NCBI GenBank assembly: GCA_963839515.1
Contig: CAWIVN010000015.1
Location: forward strand, 496,001 to 560,000
Length of the DNA stretch: 64,000 nucleotides
From: Fredericiella sp963839515
GTDB taxonomy: Bacteria > Chloroflexota > Anaerolineae > Caldilineales > Caldilineaceae
Direction: 5' to 3'
Under the pieces are notes generated by a model. The model was given only the letters and a program-made list of their open reading frames with translations, did no database searches and had not been told where the DNA came from. Within the stretch, counting starts at the first letter, position 1. The number at the start of each line of letters is the position of its first letter. The translations under genes were made by a program, and so were the position numbers. Positions 16,591-24,674 of the stretch are shown here, piece by piece.

Positions 16591-17658
16591 CTATTGCTGC
16601 GCGCTGCTAGCCGGGGCCAGGGTCGCCGGCTCCAGCGTCGGATCGGTGGTTACGGTCAGTGTGCCTGTGATGGGCTCATCCTCGCTAAAGCGGCCTACGT
16701 AGATGCCGTAGTAGCCGGGCACGGGCTCCGTGATGTCGAGCACCGGGTTGGCATTGTTGGCGTCGGCGCTGTCGTCGGCACAGAAAGAACCGGCTTCAGA
16801 GTGTACGACCACCAGGGATGTATCCTGCTCGGCCTCAAACAGGATGCGCAAGGCAGGTACACCTTGGGGCACGTCGACGACAAAGTCGGGGATGTCGCCA
16901 ATCATGCCGCCGCACACTGCCTCGTCGCCGGTGACTTCAAAAGAGGGCACGGCGCCACTCGCCACCAGCGTGGCGGTGACCGTCGTCTCGCCGGTAATCA
17001 CCGCGTCCGTGGCGATCTCTTCCGTATTCGTCACGGCTGCCTTGGCCGCGACTGCCTCGCTGGACGTGTCCGCAACTTCGACCTCGGGCTCGATCGGCGC
17101 ACGCTTGACGAGCGTACTGGGGTCAAACTCGGCCAGTCCAAAATCGGTGCGGCCTGTGATCACCAGCAGGCCGGGAATTAACTGATTCTCATCAAAGCTG
17201 CCGATCCAGAGCCGGTAAGTGCCGGTGACCGGATCGGCGATCGTGATTTCAGGATCGAGCACGTTGTCGGCTGAGTCGTCGGCGCAGAGATAGGTGCCGT
17301 TGGGTTGCTGGACGACAAGGGTCGAGTCGCTGTCGCTGTAGAAGAAGACACGCAACTGGTCGACCGCACCTTGCCAGCGAGCGGTCAGAACCGGTTGGTC
17401 ATTGATGTAGCCGACACATGACGTGTTGAAGGTCGACGCGTCGACTTCGCCGCCGCCGTTGAGGCTGACGAGGAAGGGATCGAGCGCAAAACCGGCCTTC
17501 ATGTCGAGCGTCAGGTATGCGCTCGGCTCGGGCTCCTCCGGCACGGGCGTGGGGGCCGGGGTGGCGTCGCCGGCCTGCGCCAGCGCAGCTGCCCACAGAA
17601 GTACGCCAAACAGGGCGGCCGTACACGCGGCGATTGCTATCGGTCGTACTATTCTCAT
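16591..17658 (-). CDS. Exported protein with two tandem PPC-like beta domains
   Basis: ATG 17658 (AAAGGA, 9-base spacer) starts a signal peptide (MRIVRPIAIAACTAALFGVLLWAAALAQA), giving 355 residues. Two homologous beta domains are visible. The first runs CVGYINDQPVLTARW..LRVFFYSDSDSTLVVQQPNGTYLCADDSADN..TGTYRLWIGSF. The second runs CGGMIGDIPDFVVDV..LRILFEAEQDTSLVVVHSEAGSFCADDSADAN..PGYYGIYVGRF. Each has two cysteines in equivalent places and the CADDSAD motif, which looks like a pre-peptidase (PPC)-type jelly roll with a possible Ca site. The linker is Thr/Ala/Val/Glu rich. A surface or secreted role is likely; the ligand is unknown. Confidence 0.78.
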   Translation of the reverse strand: MRIVRPIAIAACTAALFGVLLWAAALAQAGDATPAPTPVPEEPEPSAYLTLDMKAGFALDPFLVSLNGGGEVDASTFNTSCVGYINDQPVLTARWQGAVDQLRVFFYSDSDSTLVVQQPNGTYLCADDSADNVLDPEITIADPVTGTYRLWIGSFDENQLIPGLLVITGRTDFGLAEFDPSTLVKRAPIEPEVEVADTSSEAVAAKAAVTNTEEIATDAVITGETTVTATLVASGAVPSFEVTGDEAVCGGMIGDIPDFVVDVPQGVPALRILFEAEQDTSLVVVHSEAGSFCADDSADANNANPVLDITEPVPGYYGIYVGRFSEDEPITGTLTVTTDPTLEPATLAPASSAQQ

Positions 17659-17982
17659 ATTGTCGAATCCTTTCGCTGTTGGTTGCCTGGCGACAAGCCC
17701 TGGCCGCTGGTCAGTACCTGCTGGTGATCGAGCACGTGCGTGCTTCTGGCGTGTCATTGCAGGTACGCAGCACAGGCTTTACCGGTTCCGCCATCTATTC
17801 TACTCGATCTTGCCGTGCAACGCACAGACCATGCTGTGCAGTCCGCACACAAGTTTATCACCCCTATCCTAGAACAAACATAGACCATTCCAGCCAATGC
17901 ATCTTTGCGGGTTTGCGGCTAGAATGGAAGTACTAATCATTTTCGCACCTGCAGAACCGACAGCGCCACCGGTGTAGCCGCC
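17659..17982. other. Divergent intergenic region without a gene
   Basis: 324 bp between divergent genes for the exported two-domain protein and the SulP transporter. Frames crossing it are short and unsupported. It must hold both promoters, but I see no pair of hexamers strong enough to name. Confidence 0.45.
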
Positions 17983-19707
17983 ATGCAATTGGTACAGCGT
18001 ATAGCAAGCAATCCGAACTGGCCCAAGGTCGTGCGCTATGTGCCACTCCTTGGCTGGTTGCCGCAGTACGAGCGCGAGTGGCTGCGCCCAGACTTGATCG
18101 CGGGCATGACGCTGTGGGGAGTCGGCGTGCCGTCGGCGCTCGCCTATGCGCAGATGGCCGGCATGCCTCCAGCCACCGGGCTTTACACCGCCTTTATGGC
18201 GCTGTTTCTGTACAGTGTTTTCGGCACGAGCCGCCATCTCAAGGTGACCGCTTCGTCGACCATGGCCGTCATGTCGGCTTCGCTTGTCGGCAAGATAGCT
18301 TTGGGTAATTCTGAGCAATACGTGGCGGCCACGTCGATGCTGGCCCTGATCGTGGGCGGCATGCTGTTGTTTGCTGGCATCGCCAAGCTGGGCGTTATCG
18401 CCGACTTCTTGTCCAAGCCGGTCGTGACGGGGTTTGTCTTTGGATTGGCCATCAACATCATCATCAGCCAGTCCTCCAAGCTGTTGGGCTACAAGGCGCC
18501 GCCGGGCAACTCGCTGCAGCAACTCTGGTATCTGTTAACTCACCTGCAAAACACTGATTGGCTGACGTTGGCCTTGGGGGGAGGGGCGCTGGCACTTATC
18601 TTCTGGCTGCGAAAGGCTTACCCCAAGATACCGGGCGCGCTGGTCGCCCTTGTCGCCGGTATCGTGCTCGTCACGCTGTTTCAACTGGACGAACGCGGGG
18701 TATCGGTTGTAGGCTCGATTCCGACAGGGCTGCCGACGCCGCAGCTGCCGCGGGTCGATCTGGACACCTTCGTGACCTTGTTTGTCGGCGCGGTGGGCAT
18801 CGTATTTCTCGCCGTTGGCGAGTCGGTCGGCACGGCGCGCGCATTTGCCACGCGCTATCGCTATCCAATTGACGCCGATCAAGAGTTGGTCGCCCTGGGA
18901 ATGGCCAACCTGGGGGCGGGCCTGATGCAGGGCTTTACCGCCGATGCCAGCCTGTCGACGACAGCTACCGGCGACGCCGCCGGCGCCAAAAGCCAGCTCA
19001 GCTCGCTGGTTGCTGCCGGGATGATCATGTTGACGGCGGCGTTGCTGGCCGGCCTCTTCAGCAACCTGCCCGATGCGGTGCTGGGTGCCATCGTAATTGC
19101 GTCCGTGGTCAAGCTGATCGACGTGAAGGAAATGGCGCGCTATCGGCGTGAGCGCAGGCTGGACTTTTGGCTGGCCGTTTTGGCCGCGGCGGGCGTATTG
19201 GTCGCTTCGGTGCTGGTGGGCTTGCTGGCGGCAGTTGTCATGTCGCTGGTTGCCATCATCTACCAGACGCGGCGGCCGCGCCTGGTGTCGCTGGGGCTCA
19301 CGCCAGATGCCAATACCTTCGCCGACATTCAGCAATATCCCAATGTGCAGCTGGTGCCGGGCGTCCTGATCTTGCGGCTCAATGGCCCGGTCTACTTCTA
19401 CAATGTCAACCAGGTCAGCGCCGACGTGACGGCCGCCGTAGATGCCGTGGGGGCGGACTTGCATGCCGTGATCATCGATTTGCGTTCGACGGCGCGACTT
19501 GACATCTCCAGCAGCGACACTTTGGCCGAACTGGCCGATGAGCTCCGGCGCCAGGACATTGCGCTGTACCTGGTTATCATCGAGCACGTGCGCAAGCGGC
19601 TGCTGGCCAGGTCGGCTGCCGAACACATTGACGCCGACCATCTTGTCGTCGGTATGCACCAGGCCGTGCAGCTGGCTGGCGCAGCTGCGCCGGCGCCGGC
19701 AAACTAG
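17983..19707 (+). CDS. SulP-family anion transporter with STAS domain
   Basis: 574 residues. The membrane part (about 10-14 helices, residues 30-420) has the SulP signature region PDLIAGMTLWGVGVPSALAYAQMAGMPPATGLYTAFMALFLYSVFGTSRHLKV, and later NLGAGLMQGFTADASLSTTATGDAAGAKSQLSSLVAAGMI. The cytosolic C-terminus (about 440-560) is a STAS domain: PGVLILRLNGPVYFYNVNQV, AVIIDLRSTARLDISSSDTLAEL. SulP proteins carry sulfate, bicarbonate or other anions; the substrate is not decided here. The start has a weak ribosome site. It lies upstream of an NMT1-type ABC importer on the same strand. Confidence 0.93.
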   Translation: MQLVQRIASNPNWPKVVRYVPLLGWLPQYEREWLRPDLIAGMTLWGVGVPSALAYAQMAGMPPATGLYTAFMALFLYSVFGTSRHLKVTASSTMAVMSASLVGKIALGNSEQYVAATSMLALIVGGMLLFAGIAKLGVIADFLSKPVVTGFVFGLAINIIISQSSKLLGYKAPPGNSLQQLWYLLTHLQNTDWLTLALGGGALALIFWLRKAYPKIPGALVALVAGIVLVTLFQLDERGVSVVGSIPTGLPTPQLPRVDLDTFVTLFVGAVGIVFLAVGESVGTARAFATRYRYPIDADQELVALGMANLGAGLMQGFTADASLSTTATGDAAGAKSQLSSLVAAGMIMLTAALLAGLFSNLPDAVLGAIVIASVVKLIDVKEMARYRRERRLDFWLAVLAAAGVLVASVLVGLLAAVVMSLVAIIYQTRRPRLVSLGLTPDANTFADIQQYPNVQLVPGVLILRLNGPVYFYNVNQVSADVTAAVDAVGADLHAVIIDLRSTARLDISSSDTLAELADELRRQDIALYLVIIEHVRKRLLARSAAEHIDADHLVVGMHQAVQLAGAAAPAPAN

Positions 19708-19829
19708 GGTTCGTAGCCTGGCCCTCGGTTTTCTCCACCTCGCGCCCATCCGTTACAATCAGGGATGCATCTATGGCAGATGTCACTTCCCGCCTATCTT
19801 TTCATTTCCAACTGGAGGGACTTTGCCCT

Positions 19830-20846
19830 ATGTCTCAACGCATTCTGTTTGTAGCCGCCCTGCTGGTGTCGGTGTTGGCATTGACGGCGTGTTCGGCCGT
19901 GGCCCCCGCTGCACCCAGTAGCGCAACCGGCGGCGACGCTGCGGCGCCGCAAGCCGCTGCTACCGTCGTGCGCATCGGCACGCAGCCGTGGATCGGCTAT
20001 GGACCTTGGTGGATTGCCCAGGAGCTAGGTCTCTTTGCCAAGCACGGCATCGAGGCGCAGCTGGTGGACTTTGTGCAGGACACCGAAGTCAACGCCGCCT
20101 TTGCCGCCGGTGAGATGGACGTGGCCAACCTGGCTACGCACACGGCAATCAAGTTGTACGCCAACGGCGTAGACCTGCGCATCGTGCTCTTGGAAGACGC
20201 CTCGACCGACGCCGACGCCATTCTGGCGGGGGCCGGTACTGGCAATGTGGCGGCATTGAAGGGCAAGACCGTGGCCTACGAAGAAGGCGCGACCAGCGAT
20301 TTGCTGTTGAACTATGCCTTGCAGCAGAACGGGATGACCCTGCAGGATATCCAGGCAGCGCCGATGCCCGCCGCCGACGCCGGCTCGGCCCTGATCGCCA
20401 AGCAGGTGGATGCCGCCGTGACCTACGAGCCATACATCTCGGCTGCCAAGGGGCAGGACCCCTCGGTGCAGGTCATCTACACCGCGGCTGCCGATCCTGG
20501 CCTCATTTCCGACGTACTCGCGGCGCGCGCTGGGTTTGTGCAGGAGAACCCGGAGACGATGAAGGCGTTGCTGCAAGTTTGGGACGAGGCCGTGCAGTTC
20601 CTGGCCGACAACCCAGACGAAGGGCGCGCCATCATTGCCAAGGCCGTGGAGAGCGACCCGGCCGAATTGGTCAGCGCCTTTGATGGCGTCGAGTTCTTCT
20701 CGTTGGCGCAAAACCGCACAGGTATGGCCGGCGAGTCTACGATGAACGTGCTGGAGGATGTGCTGGCCGTCTCGCAGTCGATTGGGCTGGTCAAGGAAGC
20801 GCCAGACCTGGCCAAGCTGCTGGACGCATCGTACCTGGGCGAATGA
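19830..20846 (+). CDS. NMT1/SsuA-type substrate-binding lipoprotein
   Basis: 338 residues from ATG 19830 (GGAGGG, about 10-base spacer). A lipoprotein signal ends in LTACS. The mature part shows the nitrate/sulfonate/thiamine-precursor binding fold: VVRIGTQPWIGYGPWWIAQELGLFAKHGIEAQLVDF, AFAAGEMDVANLATHTAIKLYANGVDLRIV, LKGKTVAYEEGATSDLLLNYAL, AALIAKQ-type hinge. It delivers the ligand to the permease and ATPase that follow with ATGA overlaps. Candidate ligands are sulfonates, nitrate, pyrimidines or similar small anions. The SulP gene upstream hints at sulfur use but does not prove it. Confidence 0.9.
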   Translation: MSQRILFVAALLVSVLALTACSAVAPAAPSSATGGDAAAPQAAATVVRIGTQPWIGYGPWWIAQELGLFAKHGIEAQLVDFVQDTEVNAAFAAGEMDVANLATHTAIKLYANGVDLRIVLLEDASTDADAILAGAGTGNVAALKGKTVAYEEGATSDLLLNYALQQNGMTLQDIQAAPMPAADAGSALIAKQVDAAVTYEPYISAAKGQDPSVQVIYTAAADPGLISDVLAARAGFVQENPETMKALLQVWDEAVQFLADNPDEGRAIIAKAVESDPAELVSAFDGVEFFSLAQNRTGMAGESTMNVLEDVLAVSQSIGLVKEAPDLAKLLDASYLGE

Positions 20847-21667
20847 GCAACCGTTCTACACCGGAACGGCGGCGGGAGCCACTTAAGCTGCTGGAACTGC
20901 GTGCCGAATTGCCGCGGCGCTGGTACATCGGCGCTGGCATTGCCTTTATTGGTCTGTTCGTCGCCGCCTGGATTGCGGCGACGGCAGCAGGATTGGTGGC
21001 GCCTATGTTCCTGCCGTCGCCCGGCGCAGTGCTGGCCGAATTGGTGAGCCAGGTGCAGGAAGGCACGCTGTGGTCAGACCTGTGGGCCAGCATCTATCGC
21101 ATCAGCGTGGGTTGGCTGGTTTCCACAGCATTGGCGCTACCCATCGGCATCCTGATGGGCAATTTTCAGTTTTTCGAGGGGCTGCTTGAGCCGTTTGTAG
21201 ACCTCGTGCGCTACATGCCGGCCGTGGCGTTTGTGCCACTGACCATTCTCTGGTTGGGCGTGGGCGATACGCAGAAATTTGCCATCCTCTTTATCGGCGT
21301 CTTCTTCCAAGAAGTGCTGCTGATCATGGATAACGTCAAGAATGTCCCGCGCGATCTCATCCAGGTGTCTTACACCTTTGGCTTGAGCAAGTGGGAAGTG
21401 CTGCGTTCGGTGATCCTGCCCGCCGCCATGCCTGGCATCTGGGACACCTTTCGCATAACGCTCGGCTGGGCCTGGACGTATCTCGTGGTGGCCGAGTTGG
21501 TGGCAGCTAACGTGGGCTTGGGCTACCGCATCATGCGGGCACAGCGTTTCTTAGAGACCGACCAGATCATCCTCGGCATCCTGGTAATCGGTATTCTGGG
21601 GCTGGCCACTGACATGCTGTTCAAATGGTCCTACCGGCGGCTGTTCCCGTGGCTGGCAAAGCGATGA
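20843..21667 (+). CDS. ABC transporter permease (SsuC/TauC type)
   Basis: 274 residues with about six helices and the inner-membrane component signature (LIQVSYTFGLSKWEVLRSVILPAAMPGIWDTFRITLGWAWTYLVVAELVAANVGLGYRIM), which contains the EAA loop contacting the ATPase. The N-terminus is charged before the first helix (WYIGAGIAFIGLFVAAWIAAT). ATG overlaps the binding-protein stop by 4 bases and its own stop overlaps the ATPase start, so the three genes form one translationally coupled importer operon. Confidence 0.93.
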   Translation: MSNRSTPERRREPLKLLELRAELPRRWYIGAGIAFIGLFVAAWIAATAAGLVAPMFLPSPGAVLAELVSQVQEGTLWSDLWASIYRISVGWLVSTALALPIGILMGNFQFFEGLLEPFVDLVRYMPAVAFVPLTILWLGVGDTQKFAILFIGVFFQEVLLIMDNVKNVPRDLIQVSYTFGLSKWEVLRSVILPAAMPGIWDTFRITLGWAWTYLVVAELVAANVGLGYRIMRAQRFLETDQIILGILVIGILGLATDMLFKWSYRRLFPWLAKR

Positions 21668-22452
21668 GCGCCACAGGCGAGCCAAAGCTGGTTGTCGAGC
21701 GACTGTGGAAGATCTTTGACGGCGACAAGAACCGCGGCGAGGTGGTGGCGGTCGAAGACCTGTCGCTGGCGGTCTACGATAACGAGTTTGTGTCGCTGGT
21801 CGGGCCGTCGGGCTGCGGCAAGTCCACGCTGCTGATGATGGCGGCCGGGCTGGAACCGATCAGCGCCGGCGACATTCGCAGTGACGGCGTGCCTGTGACA
21901 GGGCCAGGCCGCGACCGGGGCATGGTCTTCCAGAGCTATACGCTGTTCCCGTGGCTCAACGTAGCCGACAATATCCGCTTTGCCCTCAAGAAAAGCAACC
22001 TGCCACGAGCGGAGCAGGAAGTGCTCGTGGCCGAGCACATCCGGCTGGTGGGGTTGGAAGGGTTCGAACGGGCGCATCCCAACCAGCTATCGGGTGGGAT
22101 GCGGCAGCGGGTTGCCATTGCGCGTGCACTCGTCTACAAGCCGCAGATGCTGTTGATGGACGAGCCATTTGGAGCGCTGGACGCGCAGACGCGTCTGCAG
22201 ATGCAGGAGCTGCTGCTGCAGGTCTGGCAGGCATACCGCACGACCGTGCTGTTTGTCACGCACGACGTCGAGGAGGCGATCCTGCTCTCCGACCGCATCT
22301 ACGTCATGACGGCGCGTCCAGGCAAGATTAAGTGCGAGATACGCGTGGACCTCCCGCGCCCGCGCAACCTGCTGGAAACCGAGAGCACTCCCCGCTTTAG
22401 CGAGTTACGGCGCCAGGTATTGGGACTGATTCGCGAAGAGGTAAAGGTATGA
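21664..22452 (+). CDS. ABC transporter ATPase (SsuB/TauB type)
   Basis: 262 residues from ATG 21664 (overlapping the permease stop). Walker A GPSGCGKST, Q-loop MVFQSYTLFPWLNV, signature LSGGMRQRVAIARAL, Walker B MLLMDEPFGALD and switch His THDVEEA are all intact. MVFQSYTLFPWLNVADNI is typical of the nitrate/sulfonate/taurine subfamily. It is the last gene of the importer operon. The B12-operon starts 581 bases later on the same strand, with what looks like its own control region. Confidence 0.95.
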   Translation: MSATGEPKLVVERLWKIFDGDKNRGEVVAVEDLSLAVYDNEFVSLVGPSGCGKSTLLMMAAGLEPISAGDIRSDGVPVTGPGRDRGMVFQSYTLFPWLNVADNIRFALKKSNLPRAEQEVLVAEHIRLVGLEGFERAHPNQLSGGMRQRVAIARALVYKPQMLLMDEPFGALDAQTRLQMQELLLQVWQAYRTTVLFVTHDVEEAILLSDRIYVMTARPGKIKCEIRVDLPRPRNLLETESTPRFSELRRQVLGLIREEVKV

Positions 22453-23033
22453 CCGGGTGCAGCGGCCATTGTGCTCCTCGCTCGGCGCCCTCACTCTGGC
22501 CAACCAGCTACCCTATGCGCCGAGCGTGGAGCAGGGCTTGACCCCAACAAGTAGTGCCAGGCACAAAAAAGGAAGACGATCCCCAGTTGGCAGCATGGCG
22601 CACTCGTGGTATATAATAGAAATGGCTCAATTTGCGTATAGATTCCGTATAGTAAACGTATAGGAAGGGGTGCTGCAAACACAATCTGCACAGAACCGGC
22701 AGGCTACTTCTGCGCCCACGTGTTGGCTGAGACAAGTGTGTCGAGGCAGACGCGACAGTGGCATGCCGGCGACAATAGGATAGTTCCGCGCAGTAAACGA
22801 TTTTGAAGTAGTCATTTCCAAACGCACGATGCTGCCCGCCACGGTGCAAGCGTTGTGCTCTTTACCGCTTTTCTGCGAGTGGCTGTTAAGCGCCACGGAA
22901 AAGCGAGCCCAAATTTACCTGTTCCGCTTCCATTAAGAGTTTTTCGCTAGTTGCCTGGGCGCATTAGAGCGGACGCGCCTGCTGCCGGCCAGACAGCCGC
23001 AAGCTGTGGCGCGCCCCAAAGGAGACCAATAGC
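22453..23033 (+). promoter_or_regulatory. 581-bp leader/control region upstream of the B12-opine-AsnB operon
   Basis: No supported gene is present. It holds a TTGGCA ... TATATAAT promoter candidate (around 22587-22617), three phased CGTATAG repeats (22635-22663) directly after it, and about 370 nt of leader up to the start at 23034. I looked for a cobalamin riboswitch because the first gene is a B12-binding protein, but did not find a convincing B12 box. Confidence 0.45.
22635..22663. promoter_or_regulatory. Three direct repeats CGTATAG, 11-bp period
   Basis: CGTATAG occurs at 22635-22641, 22646-22652 and 22657-22663, each separated by 4 bases, so the copies lie on the same DNA face. This spacing is known for SARP and OmpR/PhoB-type winged-helix activators. 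The cognate regulator is not in the window. Confidence 0.6.
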
Positions 23034-24674
23034 ATGAAGACTGTCGTGGCTGCTGCACTCGGCGAGTGCGTGCACGTGGCCGGCGTGGCCCGTTTTCTGA
23101 AGCTGGCAGAAGAGGCCGGCTGGCGTACGGTGTTCCTGGGGCCGGCAACGCCCATCGAGGCCGTCGTGGCCGCGGCGCGCGAGCACGGCGCCGATCTCGT
23201 GGGTGTCTCGTACCGGCTCACGCCCGAGACGGGCGAGCAGCTCTTGGCGGAGTTTGCAGAGGCGGCCGACGATCTGCGCAGCGCCGGGGTGCAGTTTGCC
23301 TTTGGCGGCACGCCTCCCTTGGCCGAACGGGCGGCGCAGTTAGGCTTTTTTGCTCACGTGTTTGGGGGCGGCGAGGCGGACGAAGAGGTGTTGGCCTTTC
23401 TGAAAGGCCGGGCGAACGGCGATGACGCTGTGCATGCATTCCCGCAAAGCATGGTCGAGCGCATTGCCTGGAAGGCGCCTTTTCCGCTCATCCGCCATCA
23501 CTACGGTCAGCCGACCATGGCCGAAACGCTGGCGGGCATCGAACGCATCGCCGAGGCGCGCGTGCTGGACGTGATCTCGCTCGGAATCGACCAGGATGCG
23601 CAGGAGAACTTCTTTCATCCCGAGCGCCAGGACCGGCGGCGTACAGGGGCCGGCGGGGTACCCGTGCGCAGCGCCGGCGACTACCGCGCCCTCTATGCGG
23701 CCAGCCGGCGCGGCAACCTGCCGCTGCTGCGCACCTATTCGGGCACGGACGACTTTATTGCCTTGGCGAATATGTATGTGGAAACGATCAACATCGCGTG
23801 GTGCGCCATTCCGCTGTTCTGGTTCAACCGCATGGATGGCCGCGGGCCGTGGGACCTGGAAGGGTCGATCCGCGAGCACCAGGCCGTGATGACATGGTAC
23901 GGCGCGCGCGAGATTCCCGTGGAACTTAACGACCCGCACCACTGGGGCATGCGCGACGCGCCCGACGTGGTGTTTGTCGTCTCCGCTTTCCTGGCGGCTC
24001 ACAACGCCAGGGCGTTCGGCGTGCGCGACTACATCGCGCAGTTGATGTTCAACAGCCCGCCCGGTCACAGCGACGCCATGGACCTGGCCAAGATGTTGGC
24101 CGTGCTAAAGCTGATCGAGCCGCTGGCCGGCCCTGACTTTCACATCTGGAAGCAGACGCGCACCGGGCTGCTCAGCTTTCCGGTTGAGCCATCAGCGGCG
24201 CGCGCCCACCTGGCCACCAGCACCTACCTGCAGATGGCGCTGCGCCCGCACATCGTACACGTAGTGGGGCACAGCGAGGCGCACCACGCCGCCGATGCCG
24301 ACGATGTGATCGAGTCCTGCCAGCTGGCACGGCGCGCGATCCAGAACTCGCTGCGCGGCATGCCAGATATGACGCGCGACCCACAGGTGCAGGAGCGCTG
24401 CGCCGAGCTGGTGACCGAGGCGATCGCAGCGCTGGGCGCCATCATTGACCTGGCAGGACCCGGCTGTATCGACCCGTTCATCGATCCATACGTGCTCGGC
24501 CGCGCCGTGCGGATCGGCATCTTGGACGCACCCCAGCTGCGTAACAACTCGACTGCCCCTGGCCGTGTCAGAACACGCATCATCGGCGGCGCGTGCGTGG
24601 CAGTCGATCGTGCAGATAGGCCGCTGCCGGAACATGAGCGGCTTCAGCAACTCGTCAAGGAGACCACAAGATGA
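23034..24674 (+). CDS. Cobalamin-binding domain fused to a glutamate-mutase-E-like barrel
   Basis: 546 residues from ATG 23034 (AAAGGAG, about 10-base spacer). Residues 1-130 look like a B12-binding Rossmann domain: CVHVAG (12-17) fits the DxHxxG cobalt-ligand motif with His and Gly kept but Cys in place of Asp, then ADLVGVSYRLTP and FAFGGTPP. Residues about 150-470 read like the barrel of adenosylcobalamin carbon-skeleton mutases (TYSGTDDFIALANMYVETINIAWCAIPLFWF, REHQAVMTWYGAREIPVEL, FLAAHNARAFGVRDYIAQLMFNSP, SEAHHAADADDVIESC). The closest match I can suggest is methylaspartate mutase MutS plus MutE fused in one chain; this is inferred from layout, not alignment. It overlaps the next gene by ATGA. 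The substrate is unknown. Confidence 0.65.
   Translation: MKTVVAAALGECVHVAGVARFLKLAEEAGWRTVFLGPATPIEAVVAAAREHGADLVGVSYRLTPETGEQLLAEFAEAADDLRSAGVQFAFGGTPPLAERAAQLGFFAHVFGGGEADEEVLAFLKGRANGDDAVHAFPQSMVERIAWKAPFPLIRHHYGQPTMAETLAGIERIAEARVLDVISLGIDQDAQENFFHPERQDRRRTGAGGVPVRSAGDYRALYAASRRGNLPLLRTYSGTDDFIALANMYVETINIAWCAIPLFWFNRMDGRGPWDLEGSIREHQAVMTWYGAREIPVELNDPHHWGMRDAPDVVFVVSAFLAAHNARAFGVRDYIAQLMFNSPPGHSDAMDLAKMLAVLKLIEPLAGPDFHIWKQTRTGLLSFPVEPSAARAHLATSTYLQMALRPHIVHVVGHSEAHHAADADDVIESCQLARRAIQNSLRGMPDMTRDPQVQERCAELVTEAIAALGAIIDLAGPGCIDPFIDPYVLGRAVRIGILDAPQLRNNSTAPGRVRTRIIGGACVAVDRADRPLPEHERLQQLVKETTR

Noticed and set aside
18535..19749. 404-residue minus-strand frame opposite the SulP gene
   Set aside because: The composition (Arg, Gln, His rich) is typical of an antisense frame and the SulP protein is certain.
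22508..22896. Short overlapping frames in the B12-operon control region
   Set aside because: None has a ribosome site or sensible protein; the region looks regulatory.
22453..23033. Cobalamin riboswitch upstream of the B12-binding protein gene
   Set aside because: I looked for the B12 box and surrounding conserved helices and saw no convincing match; a covariance-model search would settle it.
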